Positions 9,372 to 18,448 of a stretch of 50,967 nt of DNA are shown here, piece after piece. The position numbers and the translations under genes are program-made. Numbering within the stretch: position 1 is the stretch's first letter; every line of letters starts with the position of its first letter. The notes beneath the pieces were generated by a model. The model was given only the letters and a program-made list of their open reading frames with translations. It was not told where the DNA came from and made no database searches. The DNA comes from an uncultured bacterium (GTDB taxonomy: Bacteria > Chloroflexota > Anaerolineae > J036 > Brachytrichaceae), in assembly GCA_903921365.1 (NCBI GenBank), contig CAIXPS010000186.1:1-50967 (forward strand), in the 5' to 3' direction.

Positions 9372-9390
9372 GAAGGATGCACAGTCATAA
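9370..9390 (+). CDS. 6-codon leader minicistron before the MetH-N/MTHFR gene
   Basis: ATG at 9370 is preceded by AAAGGA at good spacing and reads M-K-D-A-Q-S-stop. Its TAA shares an A with the ATG of the next gene (TAATG at 9388-9392), the standard geometry for re-initiation. The enzyme's own ATG has its nearest AAGGA about 12 bases upstream, so translation may depend on this minicistron. Expression of the peptide is inferred, not shown. Confidence 0.4.
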   Translation: MKDAQS

Positions 9391-11294
9391 TGAAATTTCT
9401 TGAACGTTTGCAGGCACAGTCACTGCTGGCGGATGGCGCCATGGGCACAATGCTCTACGCGCGCGGTATTGACTTCGAAGAATGCCTCGACGCGCTCAAT
9501 ACCACCAAACCGGATGTGATCAGCGACGTGCACCGGCAATACGCCGCGGCCGGCGCGGATATCATTGAAACCAACACCTTCGGCGCGAATCGTTTCAAGC
9601 TGGAGCATCACAGCCTGGCACGCAATATCACCGAGATCAATGCCCGTGGCGTCGAGCTCGCCCGCCAGGCGGGTCGCGATGTGCGCGCCGGCATCTACGT
9701 CGCGGGCTCGATTGGGCCGCTGGGTGTTCAGCTCGCGCCACTCGGCCCGGTAAAGGCGGCGGACGCCTTCGATGTCTTTTATGAGCAGATCATCGCGCTG
9801 GCCGACGCAGGCGCCGACCTGCTTGTGCTGGAGACGTTCTCCGACATCAACGAGATTGAGCAGGCAATTCGCGCAGCCAGGGCCGCCTGTGATCTGCCGA
9901 TCGTTGCACAAATGTCATTTACGCGCGACAACAGCACGACCTTGGGCAGCACGCCGGAAAGCGCCGCGCGGCGTCTGCTGCAACTGGGCGTTGATGTGAT
10001 CGGCGCAAACTGCTCAACAGGCCCGAACCGCATGCTGGATGTGGCATCGACGATGTATAAAGTCGCGCAACAGGAACGAACTTCGCCGCCGCTCATCTCA
10101 GCCATGCCTAACGCCGGTTTTCCCGAAGTCCGCGCTGAGCGTCTGGCATATCCAGCGCGTCCAGAATACTTTGGGCAATATGCGACACGCTTTATTGCCG
10201 CCGGAGTAAGGTTGGTGGGGGGTTGCTGCGGCACAACGCCACAGCACATCCAATCGATGCGCGCGGCGATAGACCGATTCGGCCCGCAACTCGCGGACGA
10301 CCGCGACACCACTATCTCCATTGCGACGCCCCGTTCACTAGATTCAGCCGTCGCACCCAAGGCCGAGGCCAGGTCAGCAACCGAACCCACGATCTTGGCG
10401 CAGGCGATTCAAGCTCACAAACTGGTCATCACGGTTGAGATTGAGCCGCCCAAGAGCAGCGATACGGAAGCAATCGAGGACACCGCCCGCATGTTGCGCG
10501 ACGCCGGCGCGACCGTGCTCGATATAGCAGACAGCCCGATGGCGCGCATGCGTATGAGTGGTCTCGCCGTCGCTCACCGTGTGCAGGAACGCGCCGGGAT
10601 TGAAACAATCCTGCACTTCCCGGTGCGCGGGCGCAATCTGTTGCGAGTGCAGGGCGACTTGCTGGCTGCGCATGCGTTGAACATCCGCAACATTTTTGTG
10701 ATCATGGGCGACCCGACCCGCATCGGCGACTATCCTCAGGCAAATGATCATCACGATATCGTTCCCACCGGTCTGGCGCAACTCATAAAAGACAAATTCA
10801 ACCATGGGATGGACAGTGCCGGCTCTTCCATCGGTCGCCCATGCGCGTTTGTTGTCGGAATGGCCGCCAACTTAACCCCATCGGATTTTGACAAGGAAGC
10901 CGCCCTGCTCCACAAGAAAATCGAGTGCGGCGCCGATTTCGCAATCACACAACCCGTCTTTGACGCCGGACGTGCGCGCGCGTTTGTCGCCCACTATGAA
11001 ACCCGCTATGGAAAGTTACTGCTGCCGATCATCAGCGGCATCATGCCGCTTGCCAGTGTGCGACACGCCGAATTCATGCGCAACGAAGTGCCTGGCATCG
11101 TCATCCCGGACGCCGTTATCGAACGGTTAAGGGGTGTTGGGAACAAGACCCGCACCGAAGGCGCTCAGATCGCTGTTGAGACGATCACGGGACTGCGTCC
11201 ACTCATTCAGGGCGTCTACATCCTCCCAGCCTTCGGAAGGTATGACGTGGTCGCTAACATCATCCAGGAAGTGCACAACGCGGCAAGCAAGTAA
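9390..11294 (+). CDS. bifunctional homocysteine S-methyltransferase / 5,10-methylenetetrahydrofolate reductase
   Basis: A 634-residue fusion. The N-terminal part (about 1-300) is a homocysteine methyltransferase barrel beginning with DGAMGT and carrying the zinc cysteines in NCSTGP (near 206) and GGCCGT (near 277). The C-terminal part (about 335-634) is a MetF-type FAD barrel, with VTVEIEPPKS opening the domain and the FVIMGDPTR motif. Together they reduce methylene-THF and methylate homocysteine to methionine. The full cobalamin-dependent MetH modules are absent from this chain, as in other proteins of this fused type. Length is normal for the fusion. Translation is probably coupled to the minicistron at 9370. 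Confidence 0.92.
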   Translation: MKFLERLQAQSLLADGAMGTMLYARGIDFEECLDALNTTKPDVISDVHRQYAAAGADIIETNTFGANRFKLEHHSLARNITEINARGVELARQAGRDVRAGIYVAGSIGPLGVQLAPLGPVKAADAFDVFYEQIIALADAGADLLVLETFSDINEIEQAIRAARAACDLPIVAQMSFTRDNSTTLGSTPESAARRLLQLGVDVIGANCSTGPNRMLDVASTMYKVAQQERTSPPLISAMPNAGFPEVRAERLAYPARPEYFGQYATRFIAAGVRLVGGCCGTTPQHIQSMRAAIDRFGPQLADDRDTTISIATPRSLDSAVAPKAEARSATEPTILAQAIQAHKLVITVEIEPPKSSDTEAIEDTARMLRDAGATVLDIADSPMARMRMSGLAVAHRVQERAGIETILHFPVRGRNLLRVQGDLLAAHALNIRNIFVIMGDPTRIGDYPQANDHHDIVPTGLAQLIKDKFNHGMDSAGSSIGRPCAFVVGMAANLTPSDFDKEAALLHKKIECGADFAITQPVFDAGRARAFVAHYETRYGKLLLPIISGIMPLASVRHAEFMRNEVPGIVIPDAVIERLRGVGNKTRTEGAQIAVETITGLRPLIQGVYILPAFGRYDVVANIIQEVHNAASK

Positions 11295-11339
11295 CATAGA
11301 AAGTCTCATTGGGAACTCTATACGTAAGGGTGCAAAACC

Positions 11340-12353
11340 ATCGTTCGTAAGATAAGCGCGCTGATCGCAAGTCTTCTGCTGCTGGCAGCTTGTCTGGCGC
11401 CGCCAGCAATAGCGCCGCCCTCGCCTTCTCCACAAGCGCGCGATGCGCCTATCACGGGACTGTCACAGGTGCGCTTGGCGATCTATCCAGAGGATGGCGC
11501 CGATGGTTTGTTGACAACGATCGCCTCCGCGCGCCAACGCGTCCTCCTCACAATGTACCTGCTCACCGATCAGCGATTCTTCGACGCATTGCAGGCTGCT
11601 AGCCAGAACGGGGCAACCGTAAGGGTACTGGTCGAGCAAAATCCCTTTAATAACACTGCTTCTGCGCAGATTGCGTATGACAAACTTCGCGCTACTGGAA
11701 TCGAGGCCAAGTACGCGAATCCGTATTTCCGGTTGACGCACGAGAAAGGCATCGTCATAGACAACAGCGCCGTGATCCTGACCGCAAACATGACCAGCAG
11801 CGGGTTCAGGTTCAACCGCGAATTCGGCATCGCCACCGACGACCCGGGTGTCGTCAAAGAAATTGTTGACGTATTTGACGCAGACTGGTCGCGCGCGCCG
11901 ATCGCGCCTGCGAATCCATACCTGATCTGGAGCCCGGTAAATTCCCGCGCAAGAATCGGCGCCGTCATCGCGTCAACACGGCGAAGCCTGGATGTGTACG
12001 CCGAGGAGACGCAGGACGATGCACAAACACAAGCGATGGTTCAAGCGGCGAATGCAGGCGCAACAGTGCGGCTGCTTATTTCGCCGCCGCAGGACACATC
12101 GAATGATGCCAATGCAGCCGACCTGGATCAATTGCAGCGTGGCCGCGTCTATGTGCGGTACCTGAGTAAACCCTACATCCACGCCAAGGTGTTCGTGGTT
12201 GACGGTGCATTGGCCTTCATCGGATCACAAAACATCTCGACGAGCTCGATTGAATTCAATCGCGAACTGGGCGTAATCGTCTCCGATGCAACGGCAGTTC
12301 GCCGGATCGCAGAGACGTTCGCAAAGGACTGGAACCTGGCGACTGAGCGATAG
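11340..12353 (+). CDS. phospholipase D-like lipoprotein, start codon non-canonical
   Basis: The protein has two PLD halves. The first HxK motif is HEKGIVID followed by TANMTSSG; the second is HAKVFVVDG followed by GSQNIS. This is the active-site pair of the phosphatidyltransferase/nuclease superfamily. The first usable start in frame is GTG at 11469, but the frame is open further upstream and encodes a clear lipoprotein signal there, with lipobox LAAC and a Pro-rich linker. Reading from ATC at 11340, nine bases after AAGGG, gives 337 residues with the complete signal. Either ATC is a rare start or an ATG was altered. It is probably membrane-anchored on the outer face; substrate is unknown. 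Confidence 0.75.
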   Translation: MVRKISALIASLLLLAACLAPPAIAPPSPSPQARDAPITGLSQVRLAIYPEDGADGLLTTIASARQRVLLTMYLLTDQRFFDALQAASQNGATVRVLVEQNPFNNTASAQIAYDKLRATGIEAKYANPYFRLTHEKGIVIDNSAVILTANMTSSGFRFNREFGIATDDPGVVKEIVDVFDADWSRAPIAPANPYLIWSPVNSRARIGAVIASTRRSLDVYAEETQDDAQTQAMVQAANAGATVRLLISPPQDTSNDANAADLDQLQRGRVYVRYLSKPYIHAKVFVVDGALAFIGSQNISTSSIEFNRELGVIVSDATAVRRIAETFAKDWNLATER

Positions 12354-12489
12354 ACACCGCCGCTGTGTTTCCACCCGACGCTCGTGTAGGCATCGCCCGG
12401 AGACGTCACCCGTTACGCCCTGATCTGCCACGACCGACGGGTGTCTGTTCGCCCGTAATATTGTTATCTTGCCTATATCGGTTTAGCAT

Positions 12490-13734
12490 CTATCCCCTGT
12501 CCGCTCTCCCTTCTCCTCTCCCTCCTTCTCCTTTTCTCCTCTTCTCCTCCGCTCCTCCGCTCTCCCCTGCCAGTTTATCCACGCGACCTCGCCAGCGACC
12601 GGGGTCTTGCGCGCCAGACACTAGATCCGTTAATACAGTGGTCAACCGCGCATTCACCGGCGTCGGTATGCCCAGCTCTTCACCGTGCCGCGCAACGGCG
12701 CCGTTCAGCCACTGCACTTCACTATGGCCGGCGCTTTGCGCGCTTCGCGCGCTTCGCGCGACATCGTAGTAGAACGAGGGGCGCTTATCTCCGCGCCCGC
12801 TGACAAGTCGACGCCGTAGTATCGGGCGCAGCAGCCCATGCGGTACAACTGCGGCAGCCCTCAACATCAATGCCGCTGGAAAATGCGGCAGATCGAGAGC
12901 CCGAATCCCCAACCGTTTCATAACCTGTCCGGCCTCACTCAGCATCCGCATCTCCAAGTCGAACACCCGCGCATCCCGGTACAGGTCACCCACGGGCATA
13001 TCGAGGATAGCGCCAGTGGCATTCCCAAGGATGTTCAAGACCATCTTCGACCATTTCAGCGCTCTGTGATCACCATACTGGCGCACATCCAGTCCAGTCG
13101 CACTGAGCACATCCGCGACTTTTCCTACAGTGGCTTTCAATGACGCATCATCGATTTGACTTGAGTCGCCATGACGCCTCGCGCTATTGCCGCTCTGAGC
13201 GATCCTGTGATCAACCGAAACAGGCGCGAGGCAGATACAGCCGGCGCTTCTGGCTTCGCTGATCGCCCCGGGCGCAGAGGCGGCCATGACGACCGGGCTG
13301 GTTGTCGTTGCAGAAACGACGCGTTCTCGACCAAATGCCTCGGCGATGATCTCCTCACAGCCAACCCCATTCTGGAAGCACACCAAAACAGGCTGCCCGT
13401 GTTGAGTTGATGCTGCACCTGAAATCTGACCCCAAACAGCTGTTAAGTCGCGAACCGCCTCGACAAGTGAATAGGCTTTGACGGTGAAAATGACGAGGTC
13501 GAACCCCTCGCGATTGTCGTTGCGCACAGTGGCTGCGTCGCCAATACTCGTCACTACGTTAAAATTATTCACTGTCCACTTATGCCCATCCGCCTGCGTC
13601 ACGGTCAGGCCATCACGGGCGATTGCCTCCGTGACTCTGGGTCTGCCAACAAAGGTCACTGGGTTGCCAGAGCGAACAAGATAGGCCCCCAGCCACAGTC
13701 CAATTGCACCTGCCCCAATGATCAGCACTCTCAT
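12490..13734 (-). CDS. ketopantoate reductase (PanE/ApbA)-like protein with extended tail
   Basis: The N-terminal Rossmann fold begins GAGAIG (7-12), and the C-terminal half contains the family's helical domain with LNGAV followed by GIPTPVN. PanE reduces 2-dehydropantoate with NADPH for coenzyme A synthesis, but many paralogues act on other 2-ketoacids. At 414 residues it is roughly 100 longer than usual. Extra material includes a loop near residues 155-205, an ARSARSA insert encoded by a GCGCTTC-type tandem repeat, and a Glu/Gly/Arg-rich tail encoded by a polypurine tract. The tail is probably not part of the fold. It lies 18 bp behind the glycosyltransferase gene. Confidence 0.75.
   Translation of the reverse strand: MRVLIIGAGAIGLWLGAYLVRSGNPVTFVGRPRVTEAIARDGLTVTQADGHKWTVNNFNVVTSIGDAATVRNDNREGFDLVIFTVKAYSLVEAVRDLTAVWGQISGAASTQHGQPVLVCFQNGVGCEEIIAEAFGRERVVSATTTSPVVMAASAPGAISEARSAGCICLAPVSVDHRIAQSGNSARRHGDSSQIDDASLKATVGKVADVLSATGLDVRQYGDHRALKWSKMVLNILGNATGAILDMPVGDLYRDARVFDLEMRMLSEAGQVMKRLGIRALDLPHFPAALMLRAAAVVPHGLLRPILRRRLVSGRGDKRPSFYYDVARSARSAQSAGHSEVQWLNGAVARHGEELGIPTPVNARLTTVLTDLVSGAQDPGRWRGRVDKLAGESGGAEEKRRKGEGGRGEGRADRG
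12493..12571. repeat. polypyrimidine/polypurine tract at the 3' end of the PanE-like gene
   Basis: About 79 bases that are almost entirely C and T on the plus strand, built from degenerate CTCCTTCTC-type units with only a few G interruptions. On the coding minus strand they give the Glu/Gly/Lys/Arg tail of the PanE-like protein. Such a tract could form triplex DNA or arise by slippage. Confidence 0.7.
12731..12760. repeat. short tandem repeat (9-nt units) inside the PanE-like gene
   Basis: Three to four near-identical units of CGCGCTTCG in a row. In frame on the minus strand they insert ARSARSA into the region before the conserved LNGAV motif, where relatives have a shorter loop. The reading frame is kept. 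Confidence 0.65.
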
Positions 13735-13752
13735 GTTTATGTATCAAATGTG

Positions 13753-15822
13753 TTATTGGACGCTCAGGTTGACGCCATCGGCGCTCATTCCATCGCTCAG
13801 TGTGACTGGTACGCCTTCAATCGACGGATACTTGTAGCATCCAATTCGAACCTCGTAGGGCGTTGTCGGCGCCGGGGATGGCAACGGGATATCAAACCAG
13901 TGCACTAAAATATCGCCCGGACGCCAGTTGACTGCGCTGATGCCGCCTCCGTCCAACTGCGCCGCCTTCTCGCCATTGATCAGAATGTGGTTAAACCAAT
14001 GGTAATCGGCGCCGCCGGTCTGGGGAGCGGTGACGCGCAACAGCACATCCAGCTTCAGGGGCGCCCCGGCCTCTGCTCGATAACCCACTAACTCCACGCC
14101 GTTCGCCCAACGCGCATAAGGAGCACTTTGATAGTGACGCGCAAGTGGTTCGGATGTTTTAACATAGGTGTAGGCAAGCGGATATCCCGCGCGCACCGGG
14201 AACGAGCGCGAGACGATACTCCCACCTTCAATGTTGACGAGCAATGCCTGTAACGCTTTCTCGGTTCCCGGCGCGAAGATGTACTGCGCGGTCGAGGGCG
14301 GGATGATGATGCCCGCATCACTATTTGCAAACCGGTGCGGCGCGCCAGCAAGTAATACGTGCAGGATCGTCGCCTGCTCATTGACCAGCGGGTCGCCTCC
14401 CGGCGCAACCACGATGACATCGCTGGGTGAGTTCCTTATCTCGCAGTACGAGACGTCCTGACATAGCGCATCCTGTGCCAGCCTGGCCACACTGTCAGCC
14501 GCCCGCACAGGCAGGCCATATCCGCCTGCGCTGGTGTCATACTGTGCGACGAAGTCCATAAACCTGAAAGTCGTTATCACTTGCCAGACCAGTATGACAA
14601 CGATTCCCGCTCCTGCGAGGGCTGTGAATGCGATCCGTTTGACGTCACGAGTGTTCGCCTGATACCACGCTATGATCGCATTTGCCGCGAGCGCCATCAG
14701 GATAAATTGGATTGGATACAGGGGCGTCACGTAATGAATCTGTATTGGTCTGTTGTGCCGGAGTTGCAACAGAACGGGCATGAGCGCCCACAGGAACAAG
14801 ACGGCCTGTGTCTGCGCCGCGACCCATTTTCGGCAGCGCAATGAGCGCACAAAACGATAAAGCACCCATGCGACGCCGCTTCCGAGAAGCGCCACCTGCA
14901 ACACGTCAATCCAGTCCAGGCTCGCCCCGAACTGGCTTTGCCAGATTGGATAGGCGCCTGCCGTCAAATCGGACAGATGCATCCCGCCGCTGATCCACGC
15001 GGCAAATTGCAACGCATCCAGCGTTACCTGCGCGGTTCCCTGCGATGCGGTAAAAAACGATTTAAGGTTGTTAAAATCGTGCGCCGCGTCATACTGGAGA
15101 TACACCGCCGCGAGAATCACGAGAGGCAAAGCGCCAAGAAGCATCTTGCCCGCCTGTCTTGTCTTGTGCGCCATGATCCACGCGACAATCACAACAGGCG
15201 CGAGATAGAGCGCGGTCAGATGCGTTCCCACGCTGAGCGCCAGTCCCCACCCGCTCATTACCCAGCCCCACGCGTTCTTCCGGCGCACCAATTCAAGCAG
15301 TCCAAACAGGAGCATGACGGTGAACAGCGATATTTCTTCAATCGATAGTTTGCGGGAAAGTTGGACGGCCCATGGCGATACTGCGAAGAACAGACACGCG
15401 AGGATCGACACCACGCGCCCAAAGTGGCGTTCACACAGAGCCCACAACAGCAGAATTGCCCCCACATCCAGCAATGCTCTGAATGCCGCCACGACCAGCA
15501 GGTCGCGCGTAAACAGATACGGTATAGCCAGAACATACAAAAATACCGGTGGGTGATTGGCGACCGAGCCGCTGAACGGCGCGACAGCCAACCAGGCGCC
15601 ATTGACAATGCTCAGCGCAAACTGCGGCGCTGAGGCTTCGTCGAACCGCACATCAATCAGATCGAGCGCATTCAACCTGAGCACGGCTGCGATGACAAGA
15701 ATGATCAGAAGCGGCCCGATGGACCGCTGTAACCGTCTCACTGTTGACTTTGCATCACTTGCGGATTTGATGCGCAGCCAACCTTGCCTTGCTATCGGCG
15801 CGCCAGCCTGAGTTGTTTCCAC
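13753..15822 (-). CDS. GT39-type membrane glycosyltransferase
   Basis: A large polytopic protein of about 689 residues. The first membrane helix is followed by RLNALDLIDVRFDEA, the acidic first-loop motif of GT-C (PMT/ArnT-like, family 39) transferases that use lipid-linked sugars. Roughly ten to twelve helices fill residues 35-460; the C-terminal 230 residues are a soluble extracytoplasmic domain. I use GTG at 15822, which follows TAGGAGGG with a longish 13-base gap; TTG at 15852 inside the dispersed repeat is an alternative. It sits between a cell-wall synthase and the PanE-like gene in one transcription unit. Acceptor and sugar cannot be named. Confidence 0.75.
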   Translation of the reverse strand: METTQAGAPIARQGWLRIKSASDAKSTVRRLQRSIGPLLIILVIAAVLRLNALDLIDVRFDEASAPQFALSIVNGAWLAVAPFSGSVANHPPVFLYVLAIPYLFTRDLLVVAAFRALLDVGAILLLWALCERHFGRVVSILACLFFAVSPWAVQLSRKLSIEEISLFTVMLLFGLLELVRRKNAWGWVMSGWGLALSVGTHLTALYLAPVVIVAWIMAHKTRQAGKMLLGALPLVILAAVYLQYDAAHDFNNLKSFFTASQGTAQVTLDALQFAAWISGGMHLSDLTAGAYPIWQSQFGASLDWIDVLQVALLGSGVAWVLYRFVRSLRCRKWVAAQTQAVLFLWALMPVLLQLRHNRPIQIHYVTPLYPIQFILMALAANAIIAWYQANTRDVKRIAFTALAGAGIVVILVWQVITTFRFMDFVAQYDTSAGGYGLPVRAADSVARLAQDALCQDVSYCEIRNSPSDVIVVAPGGDPLVNEQATILHVLLAGAPHRFANSDAGIIIPPSTAQYIFAPGTEKALQALLVNIEGGSIVSRSFPVRAGYPLAYTYVKTSEPLARHYQSAPYARWANGVELVGYRAEAGAPLKLDVLLRVTAPQTGGADYHWFNHILINGEKAAQLDGGGISAVNWRPGDILVHWFDIPLPSPAPTTPYEVRIGCYKYPSIEGVPVTLSDGMSADGVNLSVQ

Positions 15823-15837
15823 ACTCCGAGTGTACCC

Positions 15838-15858
15838 TCCTAAAGGATTCAAAGCAAT
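15838..15858 (+). repeat. dispersed 21-nt repeat, copy 2
   Basis: Identical to copies at 9351 and 21657; identity with copy 1 extends to CCC on the left. It fills the gap between the PBP stop (15858-15860) and the glycosyltransferase start. On the minus strand its end supplies TTTAGGAGGG, a strong Shine-Dalgarno-like sequence for that gene. Confidence 0.75.
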
Positions 15859-18356
15859 TAGTCTGTGACATGGATCGCTGTTGTAGCAGCGTCCATAGTC
15901 GTGCCGTCGGCGTAGTGCAGCCGCACGCTGAAGACATGATCACCCGGATCCAACTGCCAGAATCCGCTGTAAACCGGCGGCGTGAAGGCGGCGACAATTT
16001 CCTTGCCATCCACCATCACTTCGGCTTTAATCACGTTGCTGTCGTTGATCCGTATCTGCAGTGGAATCTTTTGCACCGACAGCGGCAATTGCCTGGACAT
16101 CTTGTAGTATGAACCCGCATCCGGCTGCAGGATCACTGCCGGTGTGTGTCCATCATCTGTGTTACTGGCGCCCTGAGCATCACCGGCACCGGTGCCAGCA
16201 TGGTCATTGACGACCAGCCAGCCCTGCTCACGCGCCCAGTCAGTCGCCGCCGCCGGCAACTTCACTCCCAGGCGTTCGACAACGCGATTACCCGGTGTCG
16301 TGTCAGAAGCCGTTTTCCCGGTAGCGACATCAATCTTCACACGTTGATACCAGTCGTCAACCCTGGTCGGCTGTGTTCCATCAAGAAACCATTCCAGGCG
16401 CGTATAGGGACAGTCCGGAGATGGCAACAGTCCTGACAACGCGCAAACCTCAACCCGCGCGAGACCGGGGGGTTGAACAAACGCGCGCGCCTGCTGCCCG
16501 CGCGCGGCGGCCATCATAAAGTCGTGCCATATGGGTCCAGCGCCAGCAACACCACTGATCCGCACCATCGGCTGATTGTCTGCATTTCCAGTCCATACGC
16601 CTGTCACAAGGTCGGGCGTATATCCAACGGTCCAGTTATCACGCCAGTCCGTCGTCGTGCCGGTCTTGACTGCTGCCGGCCTGTCCAATCGCAACACACT
16701 GTTCAAGCCAAACGCATCAGAACGGGCGGCGTTGTCCGATAAAATGTCGGTGATCAACCACGCGATCCGCGCATCCACGACCTGCTTAGCCTGCACCTGA
16801 TCCTGGTGTGCATACAGGACCTCACCAGTGGTCTTTACAATGCTTGAGACGGCGTAAGGTTCGACGCGCTGTCCTGCGTTTGCAAATGCCGCGAACGCGG
16901 TAGTCAGTTCGAGCAAACGCACCTCGCCACCGCCCAGGGTTAACGCCAGTCCGTAGGACTCCACGCTGCTAAATGAGTGAACGCCAAGCTCATTTGCCAG
17001 ATTGAGCATTCGATCCAACCCAACCCTCTGCAACACGCTCACAGCTGCCACGTTGTTCGAGGTTGCGAGCGCCATCCGGGCGCTGATCGGCCCGTGATGG
17101 ATACCATCGTAATTTGCCGGGACGTACGGCAGTCCCTCGCGCGTTGGGAAAGACGAGCGCACATCCAGGATCGGTGTTGCGGCAGTAAAGCCCGGGACGC
17201 TTGCGAACGCCGCGGCATAAGTAATTGGCTTGATAGCGCTGCCCGGCTGGCGCAACACAATAGACGCGTTCACCGCGCCGCTGATGGAGGCGTCGAAGAA
17301 GTTGGGGCTTCCCACCATGGCGACGACGGCGCCGGTGTGCGGATCCAGCGCTACCAGGGCCGCGTCATTGGTGTTATGGTCTGGAGAGTTATCAGTCGGC
17401 GTTTGCAACTGTTCAAGCCGCGCGCGAATGATGTCCTGCGCGGACTCATTCAACGCCAAGTCGAGTGTGGTCGTCACAAGGACGCCTCCGCGCGGGAGCA
17501 GTTCGACGCCATATCTTTCCTCGATCCAGTGACGCACGTAGGTGACAAAGTGAGGCGCCCGGATTGAGAAGGGGATCGGGGCGTAGCTCAGGCGCGCCTG
17601 TCTGGCCGTCTGCCCCTCTTCATTTGTGATTAGCCCCTCTTTCACCATCAGATCAATAACGACGCCCTGGCGTCGCCTGGCTGCATCCGGATCGTTGAAA
17701 GGATCATACGCAACGGGTGACTGGGGCAATCCTGCGAGTAGCGCACATTCCGCAAGGTCCAATTCCGCAGCGCTTTTTCCAAAATAAGTGCGCGCGGCAG
17801 CCTCGATACCGTACGCCAGATTGCCGTAATACGTCTCATTCAGGTAGAGTTCCAGGACTTCGTCTTTGCTGAAGCGCTGGGCAATCTGCCAGGCCAACAG
17901 GGACTCGCGAATCTTGCGAAGTAACGTGCGCTGGTTTCTTTCATCGGAGTCAAGCACCAGCATGCGCGCCAGTTGCTGTGTAATTGTGCTTCCGCCCGCC
18001 AGCACCTCGCCGCCCTGAATATTGATCCACAGAGCGCGCGCGATCCCGACGATGTCCACTCCGGGATTACTATAGAAGTTGGCGTCTTCAACGGCGATCG
18101 TCGCCCTGCGCAGCGCAATTGGGATGTGGTCAAGCGCCAGCGGCGTATGATGCCCCACCCTCGGATCGATGATCTCATACAACAGCAACCCGTTGCGGTC
18201 GACTATTTTGGAGCTTGGGGCTTGCGCGCGTTGATGCAGATCGTCAATGGAGGGCAGTGTAGCCCACAATACCAGTAGCCCGGCCACTGGAACGATCATC
18301 AGACCCAGTAAGATTACCCTGAAAACAACCTTGCTGCGAGTGCTGATTCTTCTCAT
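15858..18356 (-). CDS. class A penicillin-binding protein (transglycosylase/transpeptidase)
   Basis: An 832-residue bifunctional peptidoglycan synthase. A membrane anchor (about 10-33) is followed by a GT51 domain with catalytic Glu90 in EDANFYSNPG and GGSTITQQLA (121-130). The usual His of the EDxxFxxHxG motif is Asn97 here. The transpeptidase domain has SAIK (Ser373, Lys376), SNN (433-435) and KTG (564-566). The C-terminal 90 residues form a beta-rich domain like that of PBP1C-type proteins. It polymerises glycan and cross-links peptides outside the membrane, implying a peptidoglycan wall. It is the first gene of a minus-strand unit with the glycosyltransferase and PanE-like genes. Confidence 0.9.
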   Translation of the reverse strand: MRRISTRSKVVFRVILLGLMIVPVAGLLVLWATLPSIDDLHQRAQAPSSKIVDRNGLLLYEIIDPRVGHHTPLALDHIPIALRRATIAVEDANFYSNPGVDIVGIARALWINIQGGEVLAGGSTITQQLARMLVLDSDERNQRTLLRKIRESLLAWQIAQRFSKDEVLELYLNETYYGNLAYGIEAAARTYFGKSAAELDLAECALLAGLPQSPVAYDPFNDPDAARRRQGVVIDLMVKEGLITNEEGQTARQARLSYAPIPFSIRAPHFVTYVRHWIEERYGVELLPRGGVLVTTTLDLALNESAQDIIRARLEQLQTPTDNSPDHNTNDAALVALDPHTGAVVAMVGSPNFFDASISGAVNASIVLRQPGSAIKPITYAAAFASVPGFTAATPILDVRSSFPTREGLPYVPANYDGIHHGPISARMALATSNNVAAVSVLQRVGLDRMLNLANELGVHSFSSVESYGLALTLGGGEVRLLELTTAFAAFANAGQRVEPYAVSSIVKTTGEVLYAHQDQVQAKQVVDARIAWLITDILSDNAARSDAFGLNSVLRLDRPAAVKTGTTTDWRDNWTVGYTPDLVTGVWTGNADNQPMVRISGVAGAGPIWHDFMMAAARGQQARAFVQPPGLARVEVCALSGLLPSPDCPYTRLEWFLDGTQPTRVDDWYQRVKIDVATGKTASDTTPGNRVVERLGVKLPAAATDWAREQGWLVVNDHAGTGAGDAQGASNTDDGHTPAVILQPDAGSYYKMSRQLPLSVQKIPLQIRINDSNVIKAEVMVDGKEIVAAFTPPVYSGFWQLDPGDHVFSVRLHYADGTTMDAATTAIHVTD

Positions 18357-18379
18357 ATCGGAAATGTGCGGTCTGGAAC

Positions 18380-18387
18380 ATTATAAT
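18380..18387. promoter_or_regulatory. shared -10 region between divergent PBP and aminotransferase genes
   Basis: The sequence ATTATAAT contains TATAAT on both strands (18382-18387 plus; 18380-18385 minus). It lies in the short divergent gap between the PBP and aminotransferase starts. No good -35 hexamer is visible in either direction, so the promoter assignment is tentative. Confidence 0.4.
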
Positions 18388-18448
18388 CATGCGCGAATAA
18401 CAAGAAGTGAATCCGATAAGGACACAAAGCCATTTGGAGCTACATCAA

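Noticed and set aside
12390-12445. Terminator between the PLD and PanE-like genes
   Set aside because: Only a 7-bp stem (CACCCGT/ACGGGTG) with a loop above 20 bases and no T-run is present; too weak to call.
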